From: Lepeophtheirus salmonis
Taxonomy: Eukaryota > Arthropoda > Copepoda > Siphonostomatoida > Caligidae
Direction of reading: 5' to 3'
DNA: 64,000 bases
Assembly: GCF_016086655.4 (NCBI RefSeq)
Contig: NC_052136.2
Coordinates: 53,374,492-53,438,491 of the forward strand
Of this stretch, positions 23,201 through 38,200 are shown one piece after another (position 1 is the stretch's first letter; every line of letters starts with the position of its first letter). The translations under genes and the position numbers were made by a program. A model generated the notes under the pieces. The model was not told where the DNA came from and searched no databases. It saw only the letters and a program-made list of their open reading frames with translations.

Positions 23201-26200
23201 TGATAAATAAGACAAACCGACAAAAACTATCAATATTTTAGGTTACATCCGAAAATCAATAGAGTAGAGAATGTGCAGTTTTATTAACAAATTTTTTATA
23301 ATTATTTAATTTTTTTTTTTTTTTCGAATCGAATACTTTTTTATCATTATATACATTATAGACATAATGTATAGAATAGATCGTTTCACATAAAAAAATT
23401 TATTTTTGCTATAAATATTAAACTTTAATACAAAATTAAACAACTTCTTATTTATTATCTTTTGACATGATTTGAAGGTCATCAAAGAGCTGATGGTGCT
23501 GCAACTTGACATTTGTTCCATACAATTAAAAAATTTAATCTCTGACAGATAAGTTTGCTTTTAAGTAGTTTAAGTATTTTGCTTTTAGTGCAACTTTCAT
23601 TTTCCCCTGCCATTTTCCTAATGCCAACGTCCGAATGTGGTAATGCTCATGAGGCAACATACTGACAACTAAAGTTTCTGGGTTGGAAAAAAAATATTTT
23701 TTTCGATGAGACAATATATAACAGACTTAAGATTTTCTGATAAAAATCCAGAGCAAAGCCTTTGTTAAAAAACATGTTTATTTCCATCATTAAAATACAT
23801 GTTTTTCTTGATAAGGAACCAAATTGAAGCGTTGATTTTAAGCACTTACTTGGCAAGCACTTGCATAGATGTAGTATGTATTTGAAAAAATGTTAGGTTG
23901 AGTCAAAACATGTATTTTATAAAACTTAAAAACAAATTTTAAAGCTACGAGCAAAGTTATAAGCTTATCGGTTAAGTGGTTTCGGTTCTTGAGCCTCTCG
24001 AACCGGGTCCCAAAGAGTCGAACCGGTACAGCAATATATTGATTATCGGTCTGTGTTCTTGTGCTTTTATTCTTTTTTAGAATATATAATGAAAATATAA
24101 TATACAGTATAAAGAATAAATTATCTATAAAAATTATTCAATTTTCTTAGGTTTTTTTTGTGTGCAATTTCTGCGTTTTCCAATGATTTTTTTATGTTAC
24201 CAGGGTGATAAAGTTTTATCTAAGTTAAAAATAGCTATGGGCTTCGTATATATCTGGTAAAGTTGTTTTAGACAGTGTAAATAGAAGAGGGAAGAGTGGG
24301 GTATAGAACAGATATAGGTTCGCTACTAATCTTGTTGGGTTGACTAAGATGTAGCAAAATATAACACAACATACCTAATTCATTTTACAATTATTATAAA
24401 TAATTTAGAGATTAAACTGACTACGACGACAATCGAAACAGTTGAAAAATAAATTTTAATACAAATTTAGTAATCTCGTACGCTAATGTAGAAATTACAT
24501 CGTCTATTTTATGTACCCTCAAATCATTTCATAAATTAATATTGGTCGTGTTGGATCGGCCTAGAAGGACTGCAGTACTATCAGTCCTGTTTAAAAAAAT
24601 TTGTTTGTCATGGGATGGGTCCTCATCGGTATTTTATCGTTACTACAGAAGCTGAAACGAAGTAGTTAGTATGTCCTTTTAGATTTTGAATATAACCTCT
24701 TTCAAGGGATAAGATATGTAAGATTTAAAGTAGGAGGTGTCTGGCTACAACCTACTATTTTACGTTCTAGCTATCTTTTATTGATTTCTTTCTATTTATA
24801 TTATTCAATCTTAGCTATGAGGGAAGAATAGCTGGGATCGTAGGAATAAATGACCGATGTATCTGTCCTTAAGACCATGGAATGGTAAAAAATATCGGAC
24901 AGTTAAAATCAAAGACTGAAAGGGGGAAGGGGGAAAAGACTGATTAGGCAATCAGAACTAGTACCGATTCAATACTAATAGTTGGATGTATTTGACAAAC
25001 GATTTTCAATCTAAGGAATATTTCATTGGCAAATAAATTATTAAATTAAATACAAGAATATAATTAACAATGCGAGACTCTGGTTAAAAAAGAAAAAGAT
25101 TCTACTATTAAGATGAATTTTTGTTCTCTATATATACTTAAAGGGCCATAAAAGAAATTCATCAGGAAAAAAAAGTAAAAGTAAAGAATAAATGGTTACA
25201 AAGTGTACTTCCACAAGAACTAATTAGGTTTTTTGAAAAAAAATATTTCCCTTCTTAAATAAGGGAGAAATAACCACTAAAAAAAGGTGAAAAAATCAAC
25301 TTTTTAAGGAGTTAAACTTTTTTATAACCTTTGGTAGAAGTATAGTTTATGTAATGTATAACTATTGCTTCTAGGCTTTAAAAAAAAATTATTTTTATTT
25401 TTTTCAATGATATTTTCTGCTGTAAATGATATTATTTGTAACCAATTTCTGAAAAATTATGGAATCCTCAATACATCAGATTTAAAGAGACAATTTTAGG
25501 CCAACTATAAGATAAATATAAAGCTTTCTAATAGCTACCATTATTCAACGTCAAATTAAGTAGGATATAACGAAATTTTTTCAACTTATAATGTTTGCTT
25601 AATAGTCATTTATGTGTAACCAATGGATACACTGTATAAGTTTGCCCACACGTCATACTTTGTCTTTTTATCTTGAAATTGGAGACAGTAACAGAGGATA
25701 GTTGAAATTCAATTATCGCAACCTTTCAATAAGAAGGAAATAACTTTGGTACGTCAAGCGTAGGGACGCGAATTGAAAGAAGAATATTATTGGCTATTCA
25801 ACTATCCACTGTCGCTGTTTCCAATAGAAAGAGAAAGTATGACCTATGAGCGAACTTATACACTCTACCCTAACCAATCACATGTTTCCTTTCTTTTGTC
25901 AAATTACCTTATTAAATTGATATATTCCAAATAGTTAATTCAAGTATAACAATCAACATTTATCATATTTATAAGGCGTCATGAATAGTACAAAAAATCG
26001 ACTGCTGACAAAAAAATAAACGTAAGTGGGATAACGTCGTGAGATAAGTTTCTATAACGCTTTATACCTCACGTCATGGGCAATAAACAATAACGTAGTT
26101 TGGTAGATACGTTATTCAAAGAAACTTGTAATTATTTCTTACTTGATTTTTTTTTTGAAAAAGTTATTGGAACGATTAGAATTTCATATACAGTAATATC

Positions 26201-29200
26201 TTGATTCTTTCTTCTAATTTACATGTTGGATTAAAAAAACCTTAGCTTTAAAATACAAGTTTATTATATATAAGAACTGGTTGAGAGTAATTGACAGTCA
26301 AAGATACCTCTTTCAATTTATTTAGTAATTTCGTATATGATAAATTGCTTTGACTTATGAGTTCTGTTCAGGAAAAAATAAATTAAAACAAATTAATTTT
26401 TGTTTTTATTTTTTGACAAGTTAATTTTTCTTGGCCCTGACTTCGGGCAATATTTTGTCCTGAAAGTAAACAAATAAAAGTAACAGTGAAATAATTATTA
26501 TTTTAAAACAAATATTTAAAATAACTAACACATATATATTTAAAATAACATAATTTAAAAATGCCGAAATAAAGTATTTACATATCTAAGAATAGTTTAT
26601 CTTTTGAAATTGATTATTCATAATCAATAAAACTTCTATACAGAGTTTTTGATTTCTTTACAATTAATAATAGTCTATAAATTGTAGACACAGATTTCAG
26701 TGTAATAATATTAACTCTCATTAAGTTCAACGACATGTAGATGTCCCCCTCATCAACAATTGCCAAATATTGTCTAATTCTCATTCTTCTATTTTGTGAA
26801 TAAGGACGCTTCACGAATAAAGGAAATTCACCATTTTCTTTTTCCTCTCACAGCCTACAAATATTTTTACCGCTCTTTTTTTACCCATTTATTTGTAGGT
26901 AGCAAATTTTGAATGACCCTATACCTTACCCACCACATGTTAATAGGAAATCAGAAGTTTATGAGTTAGAATATGTATATATTGACAAACGTTATATAAA
27001 ATTAAAACAAGGTCAAATCAAAGTGGTTTTTTTAATAGTATTTTACACTTTTTTTTAAAAATTTTAAATTATAATTAAAAGAAAATTACTTATGAACACA
27101 TTCAAAGACTCATATTTGAAAATATTAAAAGAAACAAAATAAGAACAAGAGAAAAAACTGCCGTCAAAGCACAACAATACTCGCACGTGTGTGTAACATA
27201 AATATAAAATAACATATGATTAGTAAGATAATTTTTATTTTCCCTCAATCATAATATAATTTTTCAAAAGTACGCATTAACATACACTTACAACGCATTA
27301 GCCTAGGATGTATATATAAAAGAAGAGATGGAAAAGAAACCCGACCTAAAAAAGATATCTTGAAAGTTTCTTAATTTTTCTCTTCTCCCTCCCTATCAAT
27401 CTTATTTCCTCTCGGCCAACCTTGCCCACCTGAACTCATTTAATGCATCCAAAGCTAAACGACTCGTAGGAAAACATTACAAGGTATGTACCTATGAATT
27501 GATACTTTTTTACTAAATTTTGAACGTTAATTGTGAAAAAATGGTTACATATTTAATTTTTAAAGTATGCGCCTTCGCTAGCCATCCATTTTCGCCATCT
27601 TGTAGGGAATTTGTGGATGCCTTTCCAAAAAAAAATGTTCATCTTTAGCTACAAACCCGCCATTGATCCATTTTTGGCTTCAGGGTGAGAATCGAAGTGT
27701 AAATAATTGAATGCATGGCCCCTCGATGCAAACAAGTGATAATCGGAAGGCGCCAGGTCTGGTGAGTAAGTTGTATGAGAAATAAGTTCCCAGTTGTACG
27801 ATTCAACAAGCTGGTGGGTGGCTATAGAGCGATGCGGTGGTACGTTGTCATAAAGGAAAATTACCTTGTGTTGCGTGGCTTCATATTTTGGGCGTTTTTG
27901 GGCGTATAGCATGGTTCAAATCGGCCAATTGTTGTTGGTAGCGATCATAATTAACGGTTTCACCGGGTTGTCGAAGGTCATACCATATGACACCCCACTG
28001 GTTCCAGAACACAAACAGCATTGCTTTCTTTCCAAATCACCACCTTGGAATTTTTAAACCACCTGAAGCACTGTGCTCTGCTTAGAGCCTGCCCACCGTA
28101 AACTTCCACAAGCATTCGATGGGCTTGAGAAGCGTTTTTCTTCAATTGGTAATAGAAAATCAATGATGTCTGCATATCGTAGTTTGTAAGCACAAAATTG
28201 GACATTTTTACGTGCAAAAAAAGTGCATTGCGGAATTAAACAATGATTTAAATATTGTTGTCACATGTCGAAATAAGCATTTAGATTTTTGGACCGATTT
28301 ATAATGTTAACTGACGACACCTAGGGACCAATAGCCGAAAGTCTCATTTGATAGGCGCATACCTAGTATGTTACTTTGCCACAGACAAAAAATACTGTAA
28401 TTTGATTACAACTGTCGAGGCCACTCGCTCGAGATCGCTGACATCATCAAAACTACTTTTTTTTGGGGGGATGTTATATTTGATAATTTTCAAATATGAG
28501 ATTATATATGATGTGTAGTTGTACAAGCCTAAGAAATGTTGATTTTCATTTTCAAAAGATTCTTTGATTCTACTCGGCCTAGTTCATCGGTGATTAATTT
28601 TTATTAAAATGCCTGTATGCAAACTTTGCTTGATTTTAATATAACAATAAAAAACTTCATTATTTTACTATCTATTGATTTCCTATTTTAAATATTTTCC
28701 TAATCAATTACACAGTATAATTATACATGCTTACAAGTAAAGTGGTTTTATTATGAAGCTACATTCTTTTTAGAGCGAATGATGTAGTTAATAATTTTCT
28801 TCAAACTTTTGTGAGAAAGTTGGACTGAAAAGATTTATTGTGTAATGTTTTTTGACCGACTTTTTTGAAATATATATAATTAATAAAAATTCAAAATGAA
28901 AAGTTTTAACGCAAAGTTGTATTAAAAGGTTCATTTTATATACAAAATGTATAGATAAAATACTTTGAAAATGTCATACATAATTTGTAAGTATAAAGAT
29001 GAGACAATAAATTTATGGATCTAACCATACTTTTCTAATAATAATTATAAAAAAAAAGATGTTAATGGTCCTTGTGTTTTATAAATTAATCATCACGTCT
29101 TTTCTTTCACGACATTATTATGTATACCGTTTCTCTGCTGGGATTTATCGATTTATCACATTTACCAGAAAATCCAGACAAAAAAATGATTTTTTCAGAA

Positions 29201-32200
29201 ATGTTCCATTTAATTATATCTTTTATAAAATTCCATCAATAAAAATTTGCATGACATAGCTCAATGGGGACTCTGCAAAAAATAATATGTTGAACTTGAT
29301 GTGGATAAGTTTGTGTCTTAAAAAATTCAAAAAAAAACAAAAGAGAAGGGATAGACAATCGTCGAGCGAAGGGACTACCCCCTCAATTACGGAAAGTAAA
29401 AAAGCATGCATATCTAAATAATACCGATATGAATGTATCGAAAAAACTAGAGGCCTACGAATATTGCAGACCAATATTGATGGGCTCTCATCCAACAAAA
29501 AAAAAAGAAAAATAGTTCACTAAAGTATTTGATTGCAATCGATCTCCCCAAGGTGGGCTCTTAAAATGATACGAGGCTGCAAAGTGCAGGTGAATGGTCC
29601 TTCATTTGAAGTAATTAGAAAAATTACTCTTCCAATGCAATTTTAACTGGAGCAAATTACCCAGCAAGGTGTGTTAAAATACTTGTTACAAGAAATATCT
29701 CGGCAAGACTGGTTGATGAAGATAAAAATAGAAATTATGTAGTCACAGAGGTGTAAATTTAGCCATCTCTATACCATCGGGGGATAAAGAATTCTTTAAA
29801 ACTTTGCTAACCAAATTAAGATACAATCCCATAACAGAAAAAGTTTTAACAGCTGGAGAATTGAATGTATCAGAAAGAAACTAAAGGGGATTTTACGCCC
29901 AAATGTGGTTTCTCTAAAAGAAATAATTTTATAGCATGGAAGATGTCAAATGAATTGTATGATCTTACAGATATAACGGGCAACTACAAGCCAACCTTCA
30001 TTAAGCAAAATGCAAAAGTTAAATCAAGGACAGAATAGGCCATGTCTATATCTCTGATGAATGACTTTGTAAAAATATCAGATGAAAAGATAAACACAAA
30101 TGGTTTATCAGATCATTTTTTCTTCGAGGTAGTATTAATAGAACGTGAAAATCAGAGGAATGCACACTCAACCGAATTACGAGGAAAGGGAGTCCATATA
30201 ACATTCCAAATGGAAAGATGAGAATGAACTTGGCAAGGACGGTTTCAGAAATGACTTTACTAGGGCAACGGTGAAGACGGAAATTATAGATAAATATCTC
30301 GTAGCAATTTGGGAACCGGTCCTCAATCAAACAGAAATTTACTTGAAATATCGGATATCATTGGGGGTCTTCTTTACTGGGATACATTTTAATGACGCTT
30401 GGGCACACTGTGTGGAGTGTAAGTAAGGCAAGACAATTTCTTGCATAGTCTGGGACTGTGGAACATTACGGGACATGATAGAGAATGTGAGAAAGGGTGT
30501 AGGGGAGAAAATAGGAATAAACACTGATCCAGTGAGCTTCTATACGGCTTCAAAGGAACCAACGAGGGACTTCGTCTGCTGTCGAAGGTTATATGCAAGA
30601 TTCAGACTTTTATCTCTGCAGCGCGTTTCAGAGGTGTCTGCCCTTCACCAAAAATAGAGGAGGTGGCTCTTGGGGAGTTTGAATTAACACTAATAAAGAC
30701 GGACTTCTAAATTTCATTTAAATGCAACGGGAATGGTGTGGCCAAGATTATTTTTGGCTTAAATGTTGTCTATTACGTCATTTTTTAATACTATATGTGT
30801 TTGTAATTATCTTCACAACGAAAAAGTGACTATTCTTCTTTTTTTGATCACTTCAAGCCACCTTAGCTACCTGTAGTTAGTTAGTTATCCAGTACTAAAG
30901 CATGAAACCAAGTAGCGAAACGCGACCGTTAGCCAGAGGAGAAAGAATGGTGCTGCGTTATAATTTTTTTCGCGAGATGTCGCTGTTGATTTTCCTGCCA
31001 CCGAGTCTCACCAATATAAAGTAACCTTCAGTGAAGCTCTTAATGCGGTAAAGTTTGAATTACTTGAATTTAAATATAGTAGTATGGATGATCATTATCT
31101 ACGAAACCTCTGAAATTCACGTTTTTCATTTAGTTACTCAAAGGTTATTGCTTCCTATTACTGTTGTAATGCCTTGTACCTCAGGTAATTACATTTTTGA
31201 GAATCACAAAAATTAAATAAGTATATTTATGAACAGCAGCAAGTCGCCCAGAGTCCTTATTTCTTCACCAAATCACGAGACAGATAAGTATTTACTTCAT
31301 TGTCGTCATAAAGGATTCAAGATGTCAAATTAAGTAACAGTTAAGAGACAGTAAGTGTATTTCCTTATAGTGGTGGAGGATGCTAGATATTCCGTGATCA
31401 ATTACTTTCGTGAGAGGAAAATGAAAAAAACCAAACGGAACCCTCATCTATTGAAATGCCTTTCGAACTCCAATATTACTAGGACACTAGTGTTCCTAAT
31501 TTCATAATGCGAGGGATTTACCAAGGAATATACTAGTTTCTACAATATATATCTACGATATCTTTATAATCAATCACGCTGAGGTTTTCGAAGAAAAGTT
31601 ATCACAATCAGTATAATCGTACGGAAATATGGGGATATATCATATAATATAAGAGTTTATTTTTTTACCAAAGAAAATAAACTGATGTCATACTGTAAGA
31701 ATATTGTAGATTATTTGGATCCAAGTGGTCAGCTTCAGCTTTTCTGTCATAAAGACATATTGTCTTCCTGTATTTATTGTGCAAATACATGTATAATATC
31801 AATATAACATTAAATACTTAATATTTCATCTTAATTAGTATTGTTTCCATATTTTTACTTCAAAAAGTAAAAATACTTCATAATATAACCAAAGTAATTC
31901 ATTACCTTCAAATTTGATATTCAAATTAACTCATATGATCAAACTGAATCTATTTATTGAACATCCAATAAAATTATTATATAGACGGTTTTTAATAAGC
32001 TCTATAAGATTCAAAATGATACTATAAAATAATTTTAATTTATTGACTTCAGAAATGAGTTTAATAGCTTTTGACTTTTTTCTCTATTCTCTGATAATAA
32101 ATTTTTTAAAAGATATAATATATTTGAAACTTTTTTTTGGTTGTGTTTGATGGTTATTGTATAGTAATAAATATATTTTAGTTTTGAAGTTTTTCTATTA

Positions 32201-35200
32201 TTATTTATAACAAGACAGTATTACTGCACATAGTTTATATTTATGGAAAAAATAATCTTCATTTTCAAACAAAATAACTGAAATTCCTTTTCGAACGCAA
32301 TTCAAATCCAGTTTTTTCCTTCAGTTTAAATAAAGACGAAAGACCATCATTATGGTATAAAAGAGTTTCAGACAAACGATCAAAATTATTAATTATTTTA
32401 TCCCGTTGTACTTATAACGATCAATAAAACTATAACTATTAAATCAGGAAATTAATTTGGTATTTAGTAAGGAATGAGACAAATAAGTACATTATGAATG
32501 AGAAAGTTAGTGAATCTGAAAATATAACAAAAGCTAAAGAGTAAATTATTTTTGATACTCATATAACGCGGCTCATTCTTACCACGAAACACTAAACGGG
32601 TTGAGGAATACTGATACTCAATTCCTATTACACTCAACAATTCAATTTACGTCTCCTGGACCTTCAATGAGCATCTTCTAAGAGTAAAATCTATTCCACG
32701 ATCCTATTAACTCCTCCTAATTATCTTTCCAAACAATAACCCTCTAGTGGACAAAAAATACTGTGCACCATGACTTTTTCAGCTGTTCATCACGTGGGTC
32801 CTTGTTTCGCTACTTAGTTTAAAGCTTTAACCACTACATACCTACGTACGCGCACGCTTATATTTATTTAGCGAGAAAAAACAAGGAGCAAGATTTTATT
32901 GGTTAATTATTGTTATGTTTTTATTTTAATGTTACTGATTCCCTTGGGGACAAATAAAAGGAAAGGGAGAAAAATAGGGATGTTATATTATTACTCATTA
33001 GTCATAATCAACTATGAATCATGACTTGGTATTTAAAATTATTTATATTTGTGCTCTATGTCGCCCCTAAAAATTTGCAAAGATTCATTGTTATGAGGGA
33101 AAAAAAGAAGAAGAATGTTATCTATATGTTTGTATACTTACGCATATATTGTTGTGTTTTTTTTTAGAAAATTTAGTTTTAATTCAATCACGTGTAAAGT
33201 TGTATTTATATAGAAAAAAAATGATATAATTTGTTTTTATGGAATATATATATTGAAAAAAAGACAAAGAAAAAAATTTTTCGTCTCGGTTCTTCCAAGA
33301 GAAGGAAATATACTCTAAATACAAATATTGACTTCGAAGATAATTCCTTGGTCAAAATGAGTATATGTATGTAATGCTACTTATAATGTGTACTAATATT
33401 GAATCAGAGCAAAGAAGCAATTAAAAAATGTGGAATACAAGTTTATGTGATATAAACTGGTTTAATTATTTATCCTTTACAAATGATATACTATGAATAT
33501 TTATCAGAAAGTGGCCAACGAACCACTATGACAAAACCTAAAAATTATCATTTAATAATAAGTTCTAAGAAAAATTGGGTGATTTTTTTTTCCTGAAGGA
33601 CATTTTGCAAAGGGCATATTTGCCATATTTTTCCAAGAAAAGGATATATGTTGTATTAATATATTCATTCATATTGAATGAATACATCGAGTGGTACTAT
33701 TTATATTCTTTGATAAATACCATTCCAGACAATTATTACAATAATAGTTACATATTTTAATGCCATTGTATCATACAAGAAAAATAAACTTAAAAACTTG
33801 TTGAAGGAGCTTTTAAGTCACTTGGTAAGGTGTTCATATCTTAGCTTGAGATCTATTGGAGGTATGAACTTACATTCTTAGATTTACAACTCCAAAAGAT
33901 TTGAGTCTCTGAAGTACACTTTTTGGATTAGATGGCTGTCGTCTGGAGGGTTAAGGTTTATTCAACAATGGTGAAGACATCAAAATAAATTATGATGTTT
34001 TATAATTTTTTTTGTGACTCTAATTTTCTAAATTGTATAGAACATAAAGAATTCTCGCCTAGATATAATATATAAATCTAGCTATATATATAATAGACCT
34101 TAATAAACTTCACCAGAGAAATAATAAAAGGAAAACCTTTCTTTCTTTCTGATTAATTAGCCTTTGAATATAATATTAATTTAAATTTAGAATGTAAATA
34201 TTGTATTTTTATTTTATGAAGAAAAATAACCACATTTAGAGTGTTGTACCACCCCCCCGAAAAAAAATGTATTTATAGATATATACCTACACATATTAAT
34301 AAGAAATAAAATATTTCAGAAATTGAAAATTCATAAATTTTTAAGTATATTTTTATAAATAAACATTCAAAATGCATCTTTTTTTTGGAATTTTTTTAAA
34401 AATTCAAATTGATGTTCCATGAAAAAAAAGAAAATTAATTGGAAATTGACAAATATTTCCGTTAAAAATCAATTTTTATGTGTTAAATTTATATGAAAAT
34501 GCATTTTCTATCCAATATTATTACATTGGCAATATATATTTTTTTTTGCAACTGAACAAAAACCAAAAATAAAATTTTGTACTGATTTCTTTTTTCGCCC
34601 ATGACTTATTTGTTATTTCATATATTTATTAAATATCTGTAATTGTATGGATTTTTTTGGTGACACCAGTCATTTTTTGGTATCTAACTCAACCCTTATC
34701 TACTCTCCTTGAGCTTCAAAAATATTTTTGTGTTTTGGGTATACAATAAGCCCCCTTTATATTAAACTTTCCCTGAAAATCGGAATATCCATTATAGCCA
34801 TAAGTTCACAGGAGGTTCACATGCAAAGTTTAACCCATAGGTCCAATGGTGAGGGCACCCATAAAGGACACCGACAAACTGTATTATATAATAAGTTGGG
34901 GGAAAGGTAATTTCGTATTTCCGGCCCCCATTTTTTAGTTAAGTGTATTTTGATCATTATTGGTCACATGGGATCATACGATAAAGCTTTGTACGGGTAT
35001 GAGTGCGTATCAACGACCATAATACTGACAAAGAGAAAAGAAACATATTAATCGACAGCGTACAACAAATGCAATGTAAAATTGCACGTTACTTAGTCGT
35101 CGCATTCTTTTTAATTATATTAAAAGGATTGTTATAAATAGTAAATATGACAATCCTTTTATACAAAAATATAAATATTTTAAATCATATATTATAAAAT

Positions 35201-38200
35201 ACAGGCAATTTTTTATCATGCCTATTTTGTATTAAAAGAATTCCATTAACATAAGGCAACTTTCTTTTGGAGTTTTTTTTCTTTTTTGTATCATATAAAA
35301 AGGAAAAAAGAAAGTACGTTTCTCTCCCATTTTATTATTATTTTTCTGTGCTTTTCTTCTACTTTTTCTCTCTTTATCTCAAAATATACAGAGTGCCCCA
35401 GGAAAAAATTTCTGCGATGAAGAAACAAAATCATAACCTAAATAACTTTTTATTAAAAAAGTCTAATAAAAAATGTTATTGAAAAAACTTTCAGCAATCA
35501 ATCATGGCAAGAATTATTCAATATGGTTGCCTCAAGCCTCTATCTTACCCTCGACTTGAGGTTGGAACTTGGTACAGGTTGCCACAGTATAATCACTTCT
35601 TGATGCTGGCCTTGAACTCCTGCACATTTCTGTGTGATGTCTTCCCAACCTTGCTCTCTAAGATGCTCCACATACTGAAGTCGAGGGGATTGATATAAGG
35701 ACTGGGAGAAGGCCAGAATATCTTGTTCCAGAAGTTTTTAAAGTTCTCCTTGTAAAATTTATGCATATTCAAGGCCTTATGACTAGAGGCACCATCTTGG
35801 GAACACACATAGTTATTCACATTATAGTTAGCCTTCATCCAGGGCGCTTCAAACCATTTTCTCCACTTCTTGCGCGCCTTCTGACTCCTTCCCTATTCGT
35901 CTTGGCCACTGTCATGTTCCAAACTGTCCTCACAGTCACACTAACAATGTCTAAAGTTCTTTTTTGATCTACAGCCGCGTCGAAAAGATCCGAAACTCTC
36001 TGCCTTTTTCATTCCTGTTCACTCATTTTTTGTCCGATTTTGATCAAAAGCAAAACAATCCACAAGAAAAATAACATATGTATCGAAACATTACTTGACA
36101 TGTTACCAGAAACCTTAATTAGTCCAAAAAAAAACCTCAATGACGTGGAAAAATTCCCTGTCGCACTATGTATACTTATACATAATACTACCATAGAAAA
36201 GTATATAACCGAAAAATCAACAACAATATCATCAAAGTATTAATATATACACACACATATATATACATAATATATATATAAATAAGTATTTATATTAGAG
36301 TAATTAGGAACAAAGTAGCTAACTTAAAACATATAATATAGAATACACTATCTAATTTTGGGTTTTATATTCTTTCCTTTACAAAATGACCTATTTTTGA
36401 TTTGAACAATACAAAACTGACGCCTTGCTGGTCATTTAAATTTTAAAATGTGATTTTGGAGCGAAATTTTTCATTTTTAAGCCCTTCATATCGTCTAAAC
36501 TATGATGTTATGAGTTAGCCATTATATACTTCTTTTATTTATCAGTAAAATATATTGTACACCTTGTTTTCAATCATTCAAAGCATCTCTGGTCCTTTCC
36601 ATAAGGAAAAGTGTTTAACACGGTGCTTTATTTTGATTTGTTTGATATCAGCGTTTTTATATAAAAACTATTCACTACGCCATAAAACTAAAGGTAAATA
36701 AAACAATTGTGATACACAACATAACCCCCCTATATATTACCATTCGTTTTGTAAAAATCGTATAAAATAATGGAAATCGTCAAGAATGACATTAAGAAAT
36801 AAGCGTTTTTACGAAAATTCACAGATCCTTGATAAGGGCAATGAATGGTAACGAAAAGGTCATTCATTACATCGCTGATGAGGAGAAGCAATATACTTAT
36901 GAATAATTAGATTGTGAATTAAGGCAATCGACAAAAACACAAGAAACACCATAAATTTTATGATGCAGCATCAGACAATGGCTGAATTTATGATATGTTA
37001 AAATTGATCTGTCAAATATCATGGAGGATATTATATTTATATTAATGTGGCTTTAGTTAATTAGTATTTACATATTATACTTATGTTTAACCGTAGGTAT
37101 GATATATTTGTTTAATTAATTGTGAAATAATCACTTAAGCATATATTATCTATTTATATTAGGAATAATCATCTTGAAATGTATGACGTGCTCAAGAGGA
37201 TTTTTATTTAATTATAATATTTTCTCCTGCTCTTATGCTATTTAAAATGTAGGAGTTTCTCATCTTTATAGCAAAAATTCATTTTCTCCCCAAAAGACAC
37301 ATCAAAAGAAATTGATTTTAATAAAGGTCCCATCTTTAATTATGAGTAATGGGAATCTTACTAATAGAGAATGGAAATGAGTGTATTTGGCATATAAAAA
37401 TTAACTCTTCATAATTTGAACAATTTGCTTATGCAATTTACAATTTTTATATACTATCAGATTTTACAATTTACTTTTTGAGTATTCCCAGCAAAAAATA
37501 TGAAAGATATAGGTTCATGGTAGAGAAGTAAGACATTGACTCGAGAGATGGATTTAGAAATACATCAACAATTTTATATTATCAATAATAAGAAAAAAAA
37601 ATTCTTAACCACATATGTAGATAAGGTTTTTGCAAAACTTTTTGTACTCAATATGCCCACCTTCATTATGAATCACAGCCTTTACACGTCGTCGGAAGGC
37701 CATTCAAGAATTAATGATAAACTCCTCTGACAATTTGTCATAATGGAGCACTTCAGTATGTACACATTTTGGTGTGAGGTTCCTGTTCGTTTCCCTCTCC
37801 AAAGTGCCCATATTGAAAAAAGTGAGCTCAAATCTGGTGAGGAAGAGGGCCATATCTCTTTGGACCAGAATTGAGCCATGTTAAATGCGCAGAACTTTTT
37901 GGTACTTGGCGGACTTGAGGGAGGGGGTAACGTCCTGAGTCCACGCGTTGTTACCCTCCGGATAATTGGTATTCAGCCATGGCAAGATGGTGTACGTAAG
38001 CACCTTATAGTAGGGTTCCTGGCTGATTTTCTGTCCAGCCTTGAAAAAGAACAAACGCATCTTCTTTACATAACAGGATATAACACTGAGGATCATTGTT
38101 TGGCCTATATGTTTGGTGTGATAACCCATTGGACCTCTTCTTTTGTTCTTCTTCGGTCGTTCCAGCAGTTGTAGATTTGATCAACTGTGAAAATCTTCTT

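Noticed and set aside
23960..24060. GC-richer patch with CGGTTC/GAACCG inverted pairs, tRNA-like T-loop impression
   Set aside because: No cloverleaf can be drawn: acceptor stem and anticodon arm are missing.
36240..36300. TA/CA-rich microsatellite
   Set aside because: Ordinary low-complexity sequence, no sign of function.
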